Below, piece by piece: positions 10,333 through 22,578 of a stretch of 64,000 nucleotides of DNA. The notes beneath the pieces are model-generated. The model searched no databases and was not told the DNA's origin. It saw nothing but the letters and a program-made list of their open reading frames with translations. Made by a program: the position numbers and the translations under genes. Origin of the DNA: Cryptomeria japonica (taxonomy: Eukaryota > Streptophyta > Pinopsida > Cupressales > Cupressaceae); assembly GCF_030272615.1 (NCBI RefSeq), contig NC_081407.1, positions 377,012,632 through 377,076,631 of the forward strand, given 5' to 3'. The first letter of the stretch is position 1. Each line of letters begins with the position of its first letter.

Positions 10333-12598
10333 TTGAATCCAAACAAATCAAAGGAAACCATTGATCACTCATGCATGACTAATCCCCTTATTCTGAGAAG
10401 AAAGAACCTCTATCGTAACATCACGTTGAAGAAACAACAACCTAGTTTTTCCAAATTCATCAAGAGAAATAAGTTCTTATACATCAATCGTCAACTCTTC
10501 AAATCTCATCAGGTATTCCTTCATCACGTCAAACGTTATATCCAAAACAAATCTAGCAAATTTGACAAAGAGCCCTTGAAAACAAGAGCATACTGTCAAA
10601 AGTCTGTTTTTAATCAAACCATAAACCGCAGCGGAAAGATCAATCTAGCATTCTTGCCCGATGAGTGTATCACATATAACACATCTCGACTAGAACCACC
10701 AACCCCCGAGCAACACATCGAAGAGGGTTTTGTCCCCTTCATCACTAAAAGTTTCTATTAAAAGGCTTGTTACTCGCTCTCAAAGAGACAAACAAAGTGA
10801 GGCATACGCTGAGTCCAGTATGAATCGAAGATTATCAAATCCTTTTGAAGTTCCACCCATAGAAGAACCTGAAATTACTGAAGCACTTCTTCGGGAATGT
10901 CCAGAAAACCCTTCATTCCAAAATCTTGTCGAAAAGCTCATGGAAAATGACAAAGAAAAGTATTTACTCATGCTTACAAGTAAAGGCGTTAAACTTCCTG
11001 AAGATTTCGATGCACACATTTTTCAAACCGGGTCTCGACAATATGCATATCAAGAACAACAAAGAGAAGAAGAAACTCACATACCTGAGCAACATATTTT
11101 GGAACAACGCATACCAGAAATGCGTATACCTGAGCTAGAAACACCAGAGCAAAATATACCATTTACCACACCTTTTCAGCTGAGAACCAATACAAGGCAA
11201 GAACTTTTCCCTCGACAAGACAATATACCTTTGGCAGCCTTTACTCAACAAATGCAAATGTTGCAAAGGCAAATACAGGATATGCAACAAGGGACAACAG
11301 TACGGTACTCTTTAAACGAAATCTGTCCTTACCCATTTGACAGAAGATTGAACATGGTGCCTTTTCCTCCAAACTCAGACGTTCCCAAATTTGATAAATA
11401 TGATGGCAAAAGTGATCCCCGAGATCATGTTCGAGAATTTTGCACACTAAGCCTTGAATTTGCTCATGATGACACCTATTTGATGAGGTTATTCCCCATA
11501 AGCTTGGGAGGGCAAACCATGGAATGGTTATCCAAAATTTCACCACCTGTCAGATCATTTGATGAATTGGTTAACAAATTCATAACCCATTATTCCTACA
11601 ACATCCAACATGCCATAACCATGCTAGATGTTTGCAATACCAAACAAAAGAACAATGAAACATTCATGGTATTCCTTCAATGCTGGCGATGCATGGTATC
11701 CAGATATCCTCGAGATATTCCCGAGAAGGAGAAAATGGAAATCTTCATCGATAACTTGAATGGCGAAATGATTTACAGACTAAAACTTCAATGCATACCA
11801 TCTTTCGCTAAATTGATTGAAAATGGCATTCAAGTAGAAGAAGCATGTGTCAAAAAGGGAACACTCAAATTCTACAAGGAAGGAACAAACTCATCAAACT
11901 ACAATAACCAGAACAACACCAATCTTGACAAATCTTGATTTTGGACTCGAAACAAAAACGAAGGCAACAATGAATCATATGATCCCAAATCTAAGCAACC
12001 AGTGCTTGCATTGTCCGGAAATCCTCACAATACGAAAAATCCTAAAAATACTACTCCCAGTGCTAACACATATGCGCCAAACACTGATCAAGGACAACTC
12101 AACACAAACAACACCAACAATATTCAAAACAAAAACATGAATCTAGGACCTAACAACAATTCACGCAACAACATGAACAATTTCCAAAAGCGTATCTTCA
12201 CACCACTGGGACAATCATTAGAATCCGCATTCAGAGAACTTTTGGCAAACAAGATTCTTTCTTTGCCTCCAATCAGCAACTATGAACCCCCAATCAAACC
12301 ACCTTGGTGGAATGATTCACACTATTGTGATTTCCATTGCAACAAAGGTCATCGAACAAACGAATGCATGAGATTGAAACACATAGTACAGGATATGATT
12401 GATCGAGGTGACTTAACGGTGGATGGTCTCAAAACAAATGGTGATCACAGAGCCTTCAAAAATCCTCTCCCAAATTACAACAAAGATGGAGCATCAACTT
12501 CGGATGATACACGCGGCGCTCGTATTAATCACATCTACAACAACACCATCAACCACATATCAGCTGAAGATCATCAAGTCAATGTCATCACCATTTGA
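10333..12598 (+). pseudogene. gag of element 1
   Basis: An N-terminal basic segment (10333-10761) is one frame off the main frame (10730 onward), so a frameshift near 10740 is likely. The main frame holds a Glu/Pro-rich stretch with repeated P-E-Q-x-I-P units, then the retrotransposon gag domain (about 11330-11850: KFDKYDGKSDPRDHVREF, GQTMEWLSKI, FDELVNKFI, DIPEKEKMEIFIDNL). After a TGA at 11936 the same frame continues to an Asn-rich tail. It ends with YCDFHCNKGHRTNEC (about 12326-12370), a CHC-type knuckle like those of Tat elements. A second TGA closes it at 12596. It would form the particle and bind RNA. Confidence 0.85.
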
Positions 12599-12754
12599 GA
12601 TCGACATGATCATGAATCTGTCAACGTAACAACCTAAATTCAGAAACATGTCTTGAAGGGACATACTGCACCTACAACTACCACACCAAAAATCCAATAT
12701 GACTTGGTGAGCCAACTACGCAAGACTCCAGCTTAGATATCTATCCTGGAATTA

Positions 12755-13993
12755 TTGAAACTATCACCAAAGCACAAAGACATATTGGAGCAAGCGCTAT
12801 TGGAAACAAATGTACCCCAAAATCTGGATACAGACAAATTTCAAGCCATGGTCACCCATATGACAGGACCTCATAACCTCACCTTCTCAGAACATGACAA
12901 TACTTCCTTGAGTCATCTGCATAATACTCCTCTCCATATTGAAGTCATTGTTTGCAAACACCGAGTAAAAAGAGTCTTAATAGATGGAGGAGCCGGACTT
13001 AATATATGTACTTTAAAGCTTATCCGTGCATTAGGCTTCTCAGAAGAATCTATTGATCCTTGCCAGAAGATTACCATAAAAGCATATGATGATGAGGAAA
13101 GATCCTCTAAAGGAACAGTGATATTACCTATTCAAGTAGGACCAATACAAAAGGATACTATATGTCAAGTCTTAGACATAGATCTAACCTACAATATCTT
13201 GTTAGGATGCCCTTGGATACATGAAATGCAAGCAGTACCTTCTACGTATCACCAGTGTGTCAAGTTTCCTTATGATGGACAAGAAATCTCCATATCAGCT
13301 GATCATAATCCATTTCAACATTGCAACAAAATGGGGGCAGCCCAAGATAGTTTGGTTCCTCATAATAGAGAAAAGTAGCAATCCTTGACATTAGATCTAC
13401 AAACAGCAAAACCCAACTCCTTATGGGGAGACTTCAAGCAGAAGATGCAAATCAAAGACAAAGGCATGGGAGAGTACTCTTTGGAACCGTTATGTTTGGC
13501 CAAATTGCCAACATCACCTAGATCGCATGGTTTGCCTACTACATCAACACATCTGGCCACTCAGCCCATCACTAAATTTGATGGTACCTTCATCCAATTG
13601 GGTACTCTAGCACATGAATCAGAAGACAAGGACGTTCTTAGCTGGTTATACAAAGATGAGGAGGAAGATCATAGAGAAGCCGCTTTGGACATTGTTCTAC
13701 CAACACACCTATATGGAAAAGGCTATTTAATCATGAAGCAAATGGGATATGGCAATAAAGGACCTATTGGGAAACGCAAAGAAGGAGTCACTGAACCTAT
13801 AGATCTGCCTTCACAACCTAGTAGAAACAAAGAAGGATTGGGTTCTAAACTCACGTTCCTATTGAAAAGACCGCCACACACAACTACAAAACCTCAATGG
13901 AAGGTAAAGATGAAGTACAAAGAAGAATCCTGGCAGGAAGTACTCTTTGAATCAGCAGAAACAATCCACAAGGCACGGGAACATCAAGATTAG
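12755..13993 (+). pseudogene. Aspartic protease and G-patch of element 1
   Basis: The frame is the same as gag. The protease active site is LIDGGAGLNIC (about 12977), where D-G-G-A replaces the usual D-[ST]-G. The flap and C-terminal parts (YNILLGCPWIHEMQAVPS) are conserved. A TAG at 13376 interrupts. The following part carries a G-patch-like segment (GKGYLIMKQMGYGNKG, about 13720-13770), a glycine-rich RNA-binding motif found after the protease in several plant elements. A TAG at 13991 ends it. The family protease cuts the gag-pol polyprotein. Confidence 0.8.
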
Positions 13994-14188
13994 AAGTTGC
14001 ATCAGGGAAAGCTTCTAAGTCATAAGAAGGCCCTATCTGCAGTGGTAGCTCATATTCAAACACCAATGTCTCAAAAACAAATCATGTCATCTCCAGATAT
14101 CGTTATTCCTCCCTGAGGAAGCACAGTCTATAAACAAATCCAGAAAGTAGAAGATGGATCTGATACAGAATCAACAAAAACCATCAAA

Positions 14189-14848
14189 ATGGTATCCATC
14201 ATCAAAGATTTGTTTTCACCATACAACATACTAGTTTGCAGCATAGATAGAATCTGGGATGATGCCTATGAGACAGATTCCAATGAATATGAATGGGGTA
14301 CCTGCTCCAATGCTACTACAAATGTCCTGGATGATACTAATTCTATATCCCTTTCTCAAGAAGAACATAACCTAGAAGATAGACCTCTTGAATATGGACC
14401 ACAAAATATCTACGACGCCAAGGAAAGCGAACAGGGACATTATGAACAAGTCTATGTAGAAGATAATACTATCGAGGACCTGGACGAAATCCTGGACTTC
14501 TTTAAAACCAAGAACAATCACGATGCAAACTCTGTCCTAACCCTCACAGTAGCCGAACTTGATCCACCTAATGATTCCTTACCACTTGTCTTTCCTAACC
14601 TCATCGACTGGGATGAACCTGAAATCCATGATATACCAATTTTCCCAGATGATGAATCCATTATCCATTACCTATGTACCGTAAATCCAAAAACAGGCTC
14701 TACCAGTGAACAAAATAACGATGTCTGTCAATCAGGGAGTGCCAAGTCTCTCAGTCGCAAAAATGAACTAAATCAAGGATCTGATGTTGAAAACCAGTCA
14801 ATGGCAGCTCTAGATCACAAAAAAGTAAAAATAAAGGATGCATCTTAG
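14189..14848 (+). pseudogene. Acidic linker between protease and reverse transcriptase
   Basis: A 219-residue in-frame segment rich in Asp and Glu with no recognised domain (DNTIEDLDEILDFF, WDEPEIHDIPIFPDDESI). It joins the G-patch part to the reverse transcriptase and ends in a TAG at 14846. It is probably an unstructured spacer of the polyprotein. Confidence 0.55.
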
Positions 14849-15850
14849 GGTGAAAACCTTTTTAAGGCACCTAACGATGGGAGACTTGACACTCTTTCTG
14901 AGCACTTTCATGAGTGATCACCCATATTGATTGAGCCCACTCAATCAATCAACATTGGTACCACAGAAGCAGCCAGAAACATACACCTTGCAGAATCCTT
15001 GACAGAGGAAGAAAGATCAGCATTCATCATCTTCTTTAAAGGATAGCAAATTAACTTTGCTTGGTCATATGCTGATATGCCCGGAGTAGATCCACACTTA
15101 ATCATGCATCACTTGTCCATTTCTATAGGAGTTAAGCCAATCAAGCAAAAGATATGAAAGATGAATCCACAGGTGGCACTCATGGTCAAAACTGAACTAA
15201 AGAAACTATTAGACGTCGGATTCATCCGACCCATTGACTATGCAGAATGGATTTCCAACATCGTTCCAGTATCAAAACTAGATGGTAGCATCAGAATCTA
15301 CACTGACTTCAGAGACGTCAACAAAGCTTGTCCAAAGGACGACTTTCCTCTACCCAGTATCGACATAATTGTAGATCTCACAGCAGGCCATGCAATGCTC
15401 TCACTAATGGATGGTTTCTCAGGCTATAATAAAATCAAAATAGCTCTTGAAGATCAAGATAAAACAGCGTTCACCTGTCTTTGGGGAACGTACTGTTGGA
15501 ATGTTATGCCTTTTGGCCTGAAGAACGCAGGGGCCACTTATCAAGGAGCAATGACCACAATATTCCATGACATGATGCACACATTTATGGAAGACTATGT
15601 GGATGATTTATTAGCTAAATCCTTCACTAGAGCTGAACATCTTGGCATCCTAACAAATTTTTTTGATCGATTAGAGAAATTCCAGGTTAGGCTCAACCTT
15701 AAGAAATGTGTCTTCGGGGTAACATCAGGGAAGTTACTAGAATACATTGTCTCAGCTAAAGGTATTGAAGTAGATCCAGCAAAGGTACAAGCCATTATGG
15801 ACATGCCACCACCAAAGAATATCAGTCAACTCAGATCTCTACAAGGATGA
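14849..15850 (+). pseudogene. Reverse transcriptase of element 1
   Basis: Upstream of the first ATG the frame already reads like the RT N-terminus (Y-A-D-M-P-G-V-D near 15070). Then come VGFIRPIDYAEWISNIVPV, RDVNKACPKDDFPLP, LSLMDGFSGYNKI and the catalytic EDYVDDLLAKS (about 15590-15620), so the Y-V-D-D active site is intact. A TGA at 15848 stands where Arg is expected. The enzyme copies the element RNA into DNA from the tRNA primer. Confidence 0.9.
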
Positions 15851-16382
15851 CTTCAATCAATCAAGCGATTCATCGCTCAGCTAGCAGATAAAAGTCTACC
15901 ATTTCACCATTTGCTACACAAAAATATACCATTCAAATGGGAGGCCAAGTGTGCAGAATATTTTTACCAAATCAAAACAGTACCTGATGAATCCACCAGT
16001 TCTGGTACCACCAGTTGCAGGAAAGCCTCTTATTTTATATATCTCAACAACAGATATATCGCTGGGGGCACTATTGACACAAGAGGATCAACAAGGTAAG
16101 GAACGCGCCATATATTACATCAGTAGGACATTGAATGGCTATGAACTCAACTATACATTCATTGAAAAGGCTTGCCTAACAGTGGTCTTTGCATCTCAGA
16201 AGTTCCGACATTATATGCTAGCACACACCATCAAGCTAGTCGCAAAAATTGATCCTCTCAAATATCTACTCAGCAAGGCCACTCTTATAGGCCGATTGGC
16301 TAAATGGGTCATGATTCTCAGTGAATTTGACATCCAATACATAGAAAGACGAGCCATCAAGGGAGAAGCAATTACAGATTAG
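15851..16382 (+). pseudogene. RNase H (first) of element 1
   Basis: A one-base frameshift near 15980 moves the frame; the new frame gives LMNPPVLVPPVAGKPLILYI, SLGALLTQED and YYISRTLNGYELNYTFIEK. This is the connection/RNase H segment that follows gypsy RT. A TAG at 16380 replaces an expected Gln before LAEAP. In Tat elements this domain is thought to have become a structural tether. Confidence 0.8.
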
Positions 16383-16850
16383 TTGGCTGAAGCACCACTC
16401 CCAGGCAAACACACCATGGAGATCGAATTTCCAGACAGGGACGTTCTTGCTCTTTCTACTAAACAATGGATCCTATACTTTGACGGATCCTATACACAAC
16501 ATGGTTCCGGTGCTGGCATTCTATTCATCATTCCTGAGGGACACACTATACCAAGATCATATAGGCTTATGTTTCCATGGACAAATAATGTGGTTGAATA
16601 TGAGGCACTGGTCATAGGCATCAAAATGGTCGTAGAATGGAAAATCATAGAGTTAAAAGTCTATGGAGACTCACAACTAGTCGTCCATCAAATCAACAAC
16701 GACTATCAGACAAAGGATGACAAGCTACTACCCTACAAATGAATGGTGGATGACTTCAAATAGTATTTTGTGCACATCACCTTCGAGCAAATACCAAGGT
16801 TGAATAACAAAGCAGCTGATGCAATGGCTACAATTGCTTCATTACTACAA
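16383..16850 (+). pseudogene. Second, archaeal-type RNase H of element 1
   Basis: WILYFDGSYTQHGSGAGI supplies the first catalytic Asp, NNVVEYEALVIGI the Glu, VYGDSQLVVHQI the second Asp, and NNKAADAMATIAS (after a TGA at 16740 and a TAG at about 16761) the last Asp. This extra domain between the ordinary RNase H and integrase is the diagnostic feature of Tat-lineage elements. It would degrade RNA in the RNA-DNA hybrid. Confidence 0.85.
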
Positions 16851-18218
16851 ATTCTAGAACAACAGAGTCATTACGAGTTCCTGGTAGAGCAACTGTTCTC
16901 CCCCGCCTATGACCACTCTGAATCCCAGGTTATCTATGCCTTGACTGGTTCAGATTCTCTGTTATATGGACCAATATACGACTACCTCAAGCACAATATC
17001 TTACCCATTGACCAATCCCATAACCAAAAATGTAACTTTATCCGACAAGCTGCCCGTTACACCCTTACCGCTGATACTTTATATCATCAAGGTCTCGATG
17101 GTACTCTTCTTCATTTCCTTGATCGTAATGATTCCGATTCTGCTTTACATGAGCTTCACGAAGGTATTTGTGGCACACATTCAAGTGGCACTACTCTTGC
17201 TAAGAAGCTTCTAAGGATGGGATACTACTGGCCTACAATGGAGAAAGACTCATATCATTTCGCCAAGAAATGTCTTAAATGCCAGATCCATGGTAATCTC
17301 ATACATGCACAAGCACAGGAACTGCAACCATTTACAACATCCTGGCCCTTTTGTCAGTGGGGATTAGACTTGGTTGGCAAAATTCATCCTTCATCTTCAA
17401 ATGGACACAAGTTCATTATAACATCAACAAAATATTTTACCAAATGGATAGAAGCAGTTCCCATGACCACAGTGACCGGGAAACAAATTGCCTCTTTTAT
17501 CCTAAATTATCTGATCTACAGATATGGTATTCCAAGTTCAATCGTCACAGATAATGGACGACCCTTCAAGAATCAAGATGTCCAAGAACTATGTGAAAAA
17601 TTCAAAATCCAACATAGGTTCTCTACACCATATTACCCGTAGGGAAATGGTCAAGCAGAAGCATATAACAAGACAATACTAAAAATCCTAAAGAAAACAG
17701 TGAATGATGCAGGAAAAGATTGGCACATACAACTCAATCCAGCACTTTGGCCATACAGGACTAGCATCCGCACACCTACAAGAGCAACACCATACTCATT
17801 GGTATATGGATCAGAAGCCATTTTACCCCTGGAGGTCGAAATCCCATCTCTCAGAGTCTCTTTGAAAGGATTAATCCTAGATGAAGAGTATCGAGTTAAC
17901 CGACCACAAGAGCTTGAACTATTAGATGAAAGACGTCAGCATGCTTACACTCATCTCAAAGCATATCAGCAATGCATGTGCAGGAGCTACAATCGCAAGG
18001 TCATTCCCCACAACTTCAAGGTTGGTGACCTAGTCCTCAAAGAAAATCCAAGAAATCAGCAAGATCGAGAAAAGAAAGGGAAATTTGAACCTAACTGGTT
18101 GGGTCCCTATGTTATCATATCAGTCTATGGATCAGGTGCCTATCAGCTAACAAATTCTGACAGAGATGTGCTCGACGAATCAACTAACAACATCCATCTA
18201 AAGAGGTACTACACTTAA
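16851..18218 (+). pseudogene. Integrase of element 1, no chromodomain
   Basis: The zinc-binding HHCC region is LHEGICGTHSS...CLKCQ (about 17150-17290). The catalytic core has WGLDLVG (Asp), VTDNGRPFKN (Asp) and GNGQAEAYNKT (Glu), so the D-D-E triad is complete. A TAG at 17640 stands where Gln is expected between the second Asp and the Glu. The C-terminal part ends with VGDLVLKEN, NWLGPYVI and HLKRYYT at 18218. No chromodomain follows, as in other non-chromoviruses. Confidence 0.88.
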
Positions 18219-19590
18219 GTGGCCTAGTGCACGGAAAAAGCCAAAATAAGCAAAAAAATAAAAAAATCCAGAAAAAGCAAAAACATAAAGTACAAATAAA
18301 AACAAATGGTGAAAACCTGGTAAACAGGCGCTCTTGTGACAGAATGGCTCCTCCATCTATATCAATACCATTTTATCCATACAAACACTATCAGCCATCG
18401 CCCGACACTTAGCAAATATCCATTCAGGACATACTTAGCGTAGTCACTATCCTGATTTATCTATATATATCCTCTTACCACATCCCACCATGGCTTCAAA
18501 ATCACTGTACATGATCATATCAAGAGACACACTCAGCTAGGGGCATTAACTTGTTCAAAAACTTGCAAACATTCAAGACATCAAACTATTGCAAAACTCA
18601 GAAACGTGACATCCAACAAACCAAAACTACGCTTCGTCACAAAAACCAATACAAAACAATTCACAAAAATACCAACGATGGATGATTTTCTGAAGTACTA
18701 AATGTTGCATTCTTGCATAAAGTCCTGACTAGTTTTGCATTTTGAACTTTTTGAATTTTTGGATTCTCTTCCTTGTCTCACTAAATACTTCACCGCTAGA
18801 GGTCAAGAAGAACTTCCAATATTTTCTTAGTCTTCTGTCTGGGAGGTGATCACTTGTACTGTGTGAATACTTTCCTCGAGACGTGATACGTTAAATATCA
18901 CTGAAGTCCTGATTCCACTTCATGCATACAAATGATCTAATCTTGTCTATTTACGCAATACGCACTCAGGTCATCCTAGTTCAATTATACCTTGACGCTT
19001 GTGCTATCTTGCAAAATCAAATATCATGTAAATTTTTCTCAGGTCATCATGGTTCAATTATACCATTATGCTTGTATAAATTTTCAACATATCCTAAACA
19101 AATCAATGCTCAATGATGATATCTACAAAGAAAGCAAACAAATGGCTATATCGGATGGCAAATACAGAATGAGGGATGCTCCAAAAACAATTAGTTGCAT
19201 ATCATTTTACAATTAGTTGCATATCATTTTACAATTAGTTGCATATCATTTTACAATTAGATGCATATCATTTAACATGTTTGTAATTAAGATACATTTA
19301 GCAGCATATCAAATCATACATCTCATTTTTAAGATACATCTGAATACATCTCACAGCATATAAAAGCATACATCCTGCATCATACATTACATCATATATT
19401 TAAGCATTGAATCATCATAAAGTAACGAAATAACCCACATAACATGCATCCATATCAACACATCACATGATCCAAGCAAATGGCGCCGAATATATATATA
19501 TCTTAAAATGATCCAAATGTACAAAATGTGTCAAAACTGTGTCCAGTACAAAGAATAACAATGCTAAAAATACAACAGAGACCATGTCTC
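18219..19590 (+). other. Spacer between integrase and the antisense gene
   Basis: Non-coding, A-rich just after pol (18240-18310). It would be the 3' flank of the antisense gene. Apart from the short tandem repeat at 19190-19272 I see no structure. Confidence 0.5.
19190..19272. repeat. 22-bp tandem repeat, about 4 copies
   Basis: The unit ATTAGTTGCATATCATTTTACA repeats with almost no variation, the last copy reading AGATGCATATCATTT. It lies in the 3' flank of the antisense gene. Confidence 0.85.
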
Positions 19591-21537
19591 TCAAGTATGA
19601 CTATCCCCTGACAGAGATGGTCTTGCTCCAGATGCACCCACCCCTGGATCTCCAGGAGGGTCCTGTCTCGGTGGCCTCGTAACACCTCATCTCTCCGACC
19701 GTGACCCAGTAGCTCGAGATCCGCTGGATCTCGACTGTGCAAAACTCTGTACTCGCTAGTCCCTAGGTACTGCTGCCTCATAGTGCCACCTTTAATACTC
19801 TGCCTCCTAGGCTCTCAATGCCAACTCTCTTAGGGTGTCTCTCATCGGACCACGCGCCGCTACTCTCTACATGTTGGACACCACCTCCTCCGCTCATCCC
19901 CGCCGCTCTATCTCGATATCTCGCTCAGTGGTCAACTAAGAAATCTACCGCTGATAGGTCAAAATCTGTGCCTGCAGCTGCTGAATGGTCACCTGTAGAG
20001 TCCGGATCTGTGCATCCTCCATATGACCAGGGATCCGAACCTGTAGTGGTACCTGTGCTAGAGGAACCCCTCCCACTCGGCCTGTCCTCGGTGCTGGAGG
20101 TGGGAGTACATCCATCCTCCTCCTCTGCGCTGATCGACTAGGCTCATCATCACCCCCCACTGCAGCTAGCACCTCCCCCACTCTCCCCTCTCCACCGGCT
20201 CCGATAGCCACTCCAACTCTCCCTCTATCTATCCTCCCCTGTCGCACTGCTCTCTCCACACCCCTATCTCCTCTCCTCACTCTACCTCCCCGCCTTCCTC
20301 TAGCTCCTCTCCCTCATCCATCCCCTCCATCATCCCCATCATCTCCATCATCTCCCCCATCTCCCTCCTCCTCATCCGAATCAAACGATGGCCTCATCTC
20401 CTCAAGATCAGATATCCTGGCCACTGCCCGCGCAGCCAACAATCGGGCAAACTCATCTGTCATACCCGCATCCTGAATCTCCAGAGCATAGTCCCATATC
20501 TGCCCGGCCAACCCCACAAACTCCTCCACCGCCATGGCACTATCAATGGTCGGCCCCCAATCAGCCACATCCTGCTGCCGCCGTGCATATAGGCACGCTC
20601 CCTGAGGAATACCCTGCTGGCGCCCAAACTACCTCAAAACTCGGGTCACCACAAACCGCTCAATCACGAACGAGGTCCTCCTAATCAGGTACCTGGTCAT
20701 AAATATAAAGGGCATCTCCAGCCCATCCTCGGCCCACACCTCACATCCTGTATACGGTCGCCAGGTGACCGTATCTATGTCATCCAGTACCCTCCTCTAG
20801 TGCTCTAGTTTGCCCAGCTTGCGCTGGACAACTAGACCCCTATATCCATAGGCATATGCACATCCTACGGGCCTGTCCCTGTCTGCTAGTGGCCTTGCTA
20901 CTAGAATATGCTCCCAGCACCATACTTGTAATAATGTCACGCTAGTTGACAAACTGCCATAACCAAGGTATACTACCTCATGCAGACCCCTGTATAAATG
21001 GGCCAGCATAGCTGACCCCCATGCAAACCTCTGGCCCTGAGTGACCATCTCCTCCAAAACCAGCCCCCATCCCACCGAGAATCCCTTTGACCTGCGATCA
21101 GGACAAAGGAATCCACCAATGAACCCTGCTAGTACGGATGGCAACGGTGCATAATCTAAGTCCAAAAACTCCTGCCATGGAATCTCATAGCCGCAGACGG
21201 TATCATCCTGAAAAATACAGCGTAGTGCCTCTGTACCACCCTCCTTTGACTGCTCGTAGGGTAGTAGTGCCCCTACTACAGGGATGCGTAGAATCCGGTA
21301 ACAGTCCTCTGGTGTGACTGTCATCTCTCCTGTGGCAAAATGGAAGGTGTTCGTATCACTGTGCCACCTCTCTGCCAAAGCTGTCAGTAGGCCCCGGTTC
21401 ACAGTGAATCGAGGCATATCTAGGAGAGAAGTCAATCCACATCTCTCAATAATGTCAAGGTTGGCCTGCGACAACCGTGGTATCAATGTCCACAGTCTGG
21501 GAAATCTCTCCCGCGACTGAACCACGCCCAATCGCTC

Positions 21538-22578
21538 CTGTTAAGAAGCAAAACAAATCCAATATCAGTTTCCACATCAAATCAATGATATCAAAATCAA
21601 ACTTACATCAACAAACATGAAACAATTTGCTCATCTACATCAAAGTTCAAAATCCTATCATTTCATATCAACTTGTAAAACAACTCAAGTTCTCAAAAAC
21701 CATATCAAAACTTGTAACACAACTCAAGTCTCCACAAATCACATAAACTTGTAAAATAACTCAAGTTTCCCATCCATATCAGCTTGTAACACAACTCAAG
21801 TTTCCAACCCATATCAGCTTGTAACATAACTCAGGCTTCACACATTGAAGTTGAAAAAGAACACACAAATAAATCATATTCTGATCAACACAACACATTG
21901 ATATCTATACATAACTTGGAAAATCGCAAATCAAAACAAGTTATATCAACACTCATATTGGACAAAAGCATTAAATCATGACAGACAAACCAAAACAAAT
22001 TTTCACATCGGCTCATCTCGCAAAAATTTTCTAGATGCGCTAAAACAGATACCCAATGCGCTAAAAAACCCCCACGTGCTAGGCTATCTTTCCTACGTGC
22101 TATTCTTTCTACCCTATGTGCTAGGTTAACCCTACGCGTTAAATCTATCCCCCCATACGCCACCTAACCTACCCTATGTGCTAAACTCCGTCTACGCGCT
22201 AATCTACACCTCCTAGGCGCTACCCATTTGACCCTATGTGCTAGGTTAATCCTATGCGCTAAACCCCCTTACCCATGCGAACCCCTGTGACCCCTATGCG
22301 CTAGGTCTACCCTACGCGCTAAATTGTTGACCGGACGCGCTACCCGACAGTTTCCATACGCTATTCTACCTATATGTGCTAACCTATTTCTTTTATGCGC
22401 TATCCTACCTATTTCGAACGCGACCCCTAAAATTTGACTCGATGCGCTACTTCAAACTTCGTACGTGCTAATCTATGCCCTAGACGTGCTAAACCATTAA
22501 ACCCAAACTTTGAAAATCAAAACACGACTAAAAATGACCAAATAAAAAATCATAAGAGGGTCCAAAATGTTGACTTAC
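21538..22578 (-). other. Intron 1 of the antisense PMD gene of element 1
   Basis: 1,041 bp from GTAAGT (22578) to TTCTTAACAG (21538). Exon joining keeps the frame (GGA TCA CCA | GAG CGA). The equivalent phase-0 junction exists in element 2. The intron holds the GCGCTA array at 22031-22495. Its 3' half (21560-21850) contains loose repeats of 'CTTGTAA(A/C)A(C/T)AACTCAAG' about every 40-50 bases. Confidence 0.7.
22031..22495 (-). repeat. GCGCTA array with 60-bp higher-order period
   Basis: On the plus strand the core is (A/T)(C/T)GCGCTA, the reverse complement of the leader core. CTA positions are 22040, 22061, 22079, 22100, 22121, 22139, 22160, 22181, 22199, 22220, 22241, 22259, 22280, 22301, 22319, 22340, 22361, 22379, 22400, 22421, then 22447, 22468, 22489. 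Steps repeat 21, 21, 18 six times, giving a 60-bp super-unit. Variants GTGCTA and GCGTTA again look like CpG decay. Confidence 0.9.

Noticed and set aside
10780-11019. Minus-strand ORFs within gag and pol of the gypsy elements
   Set aside because: Shadows of the plus-strand polyprotein; no domain content.
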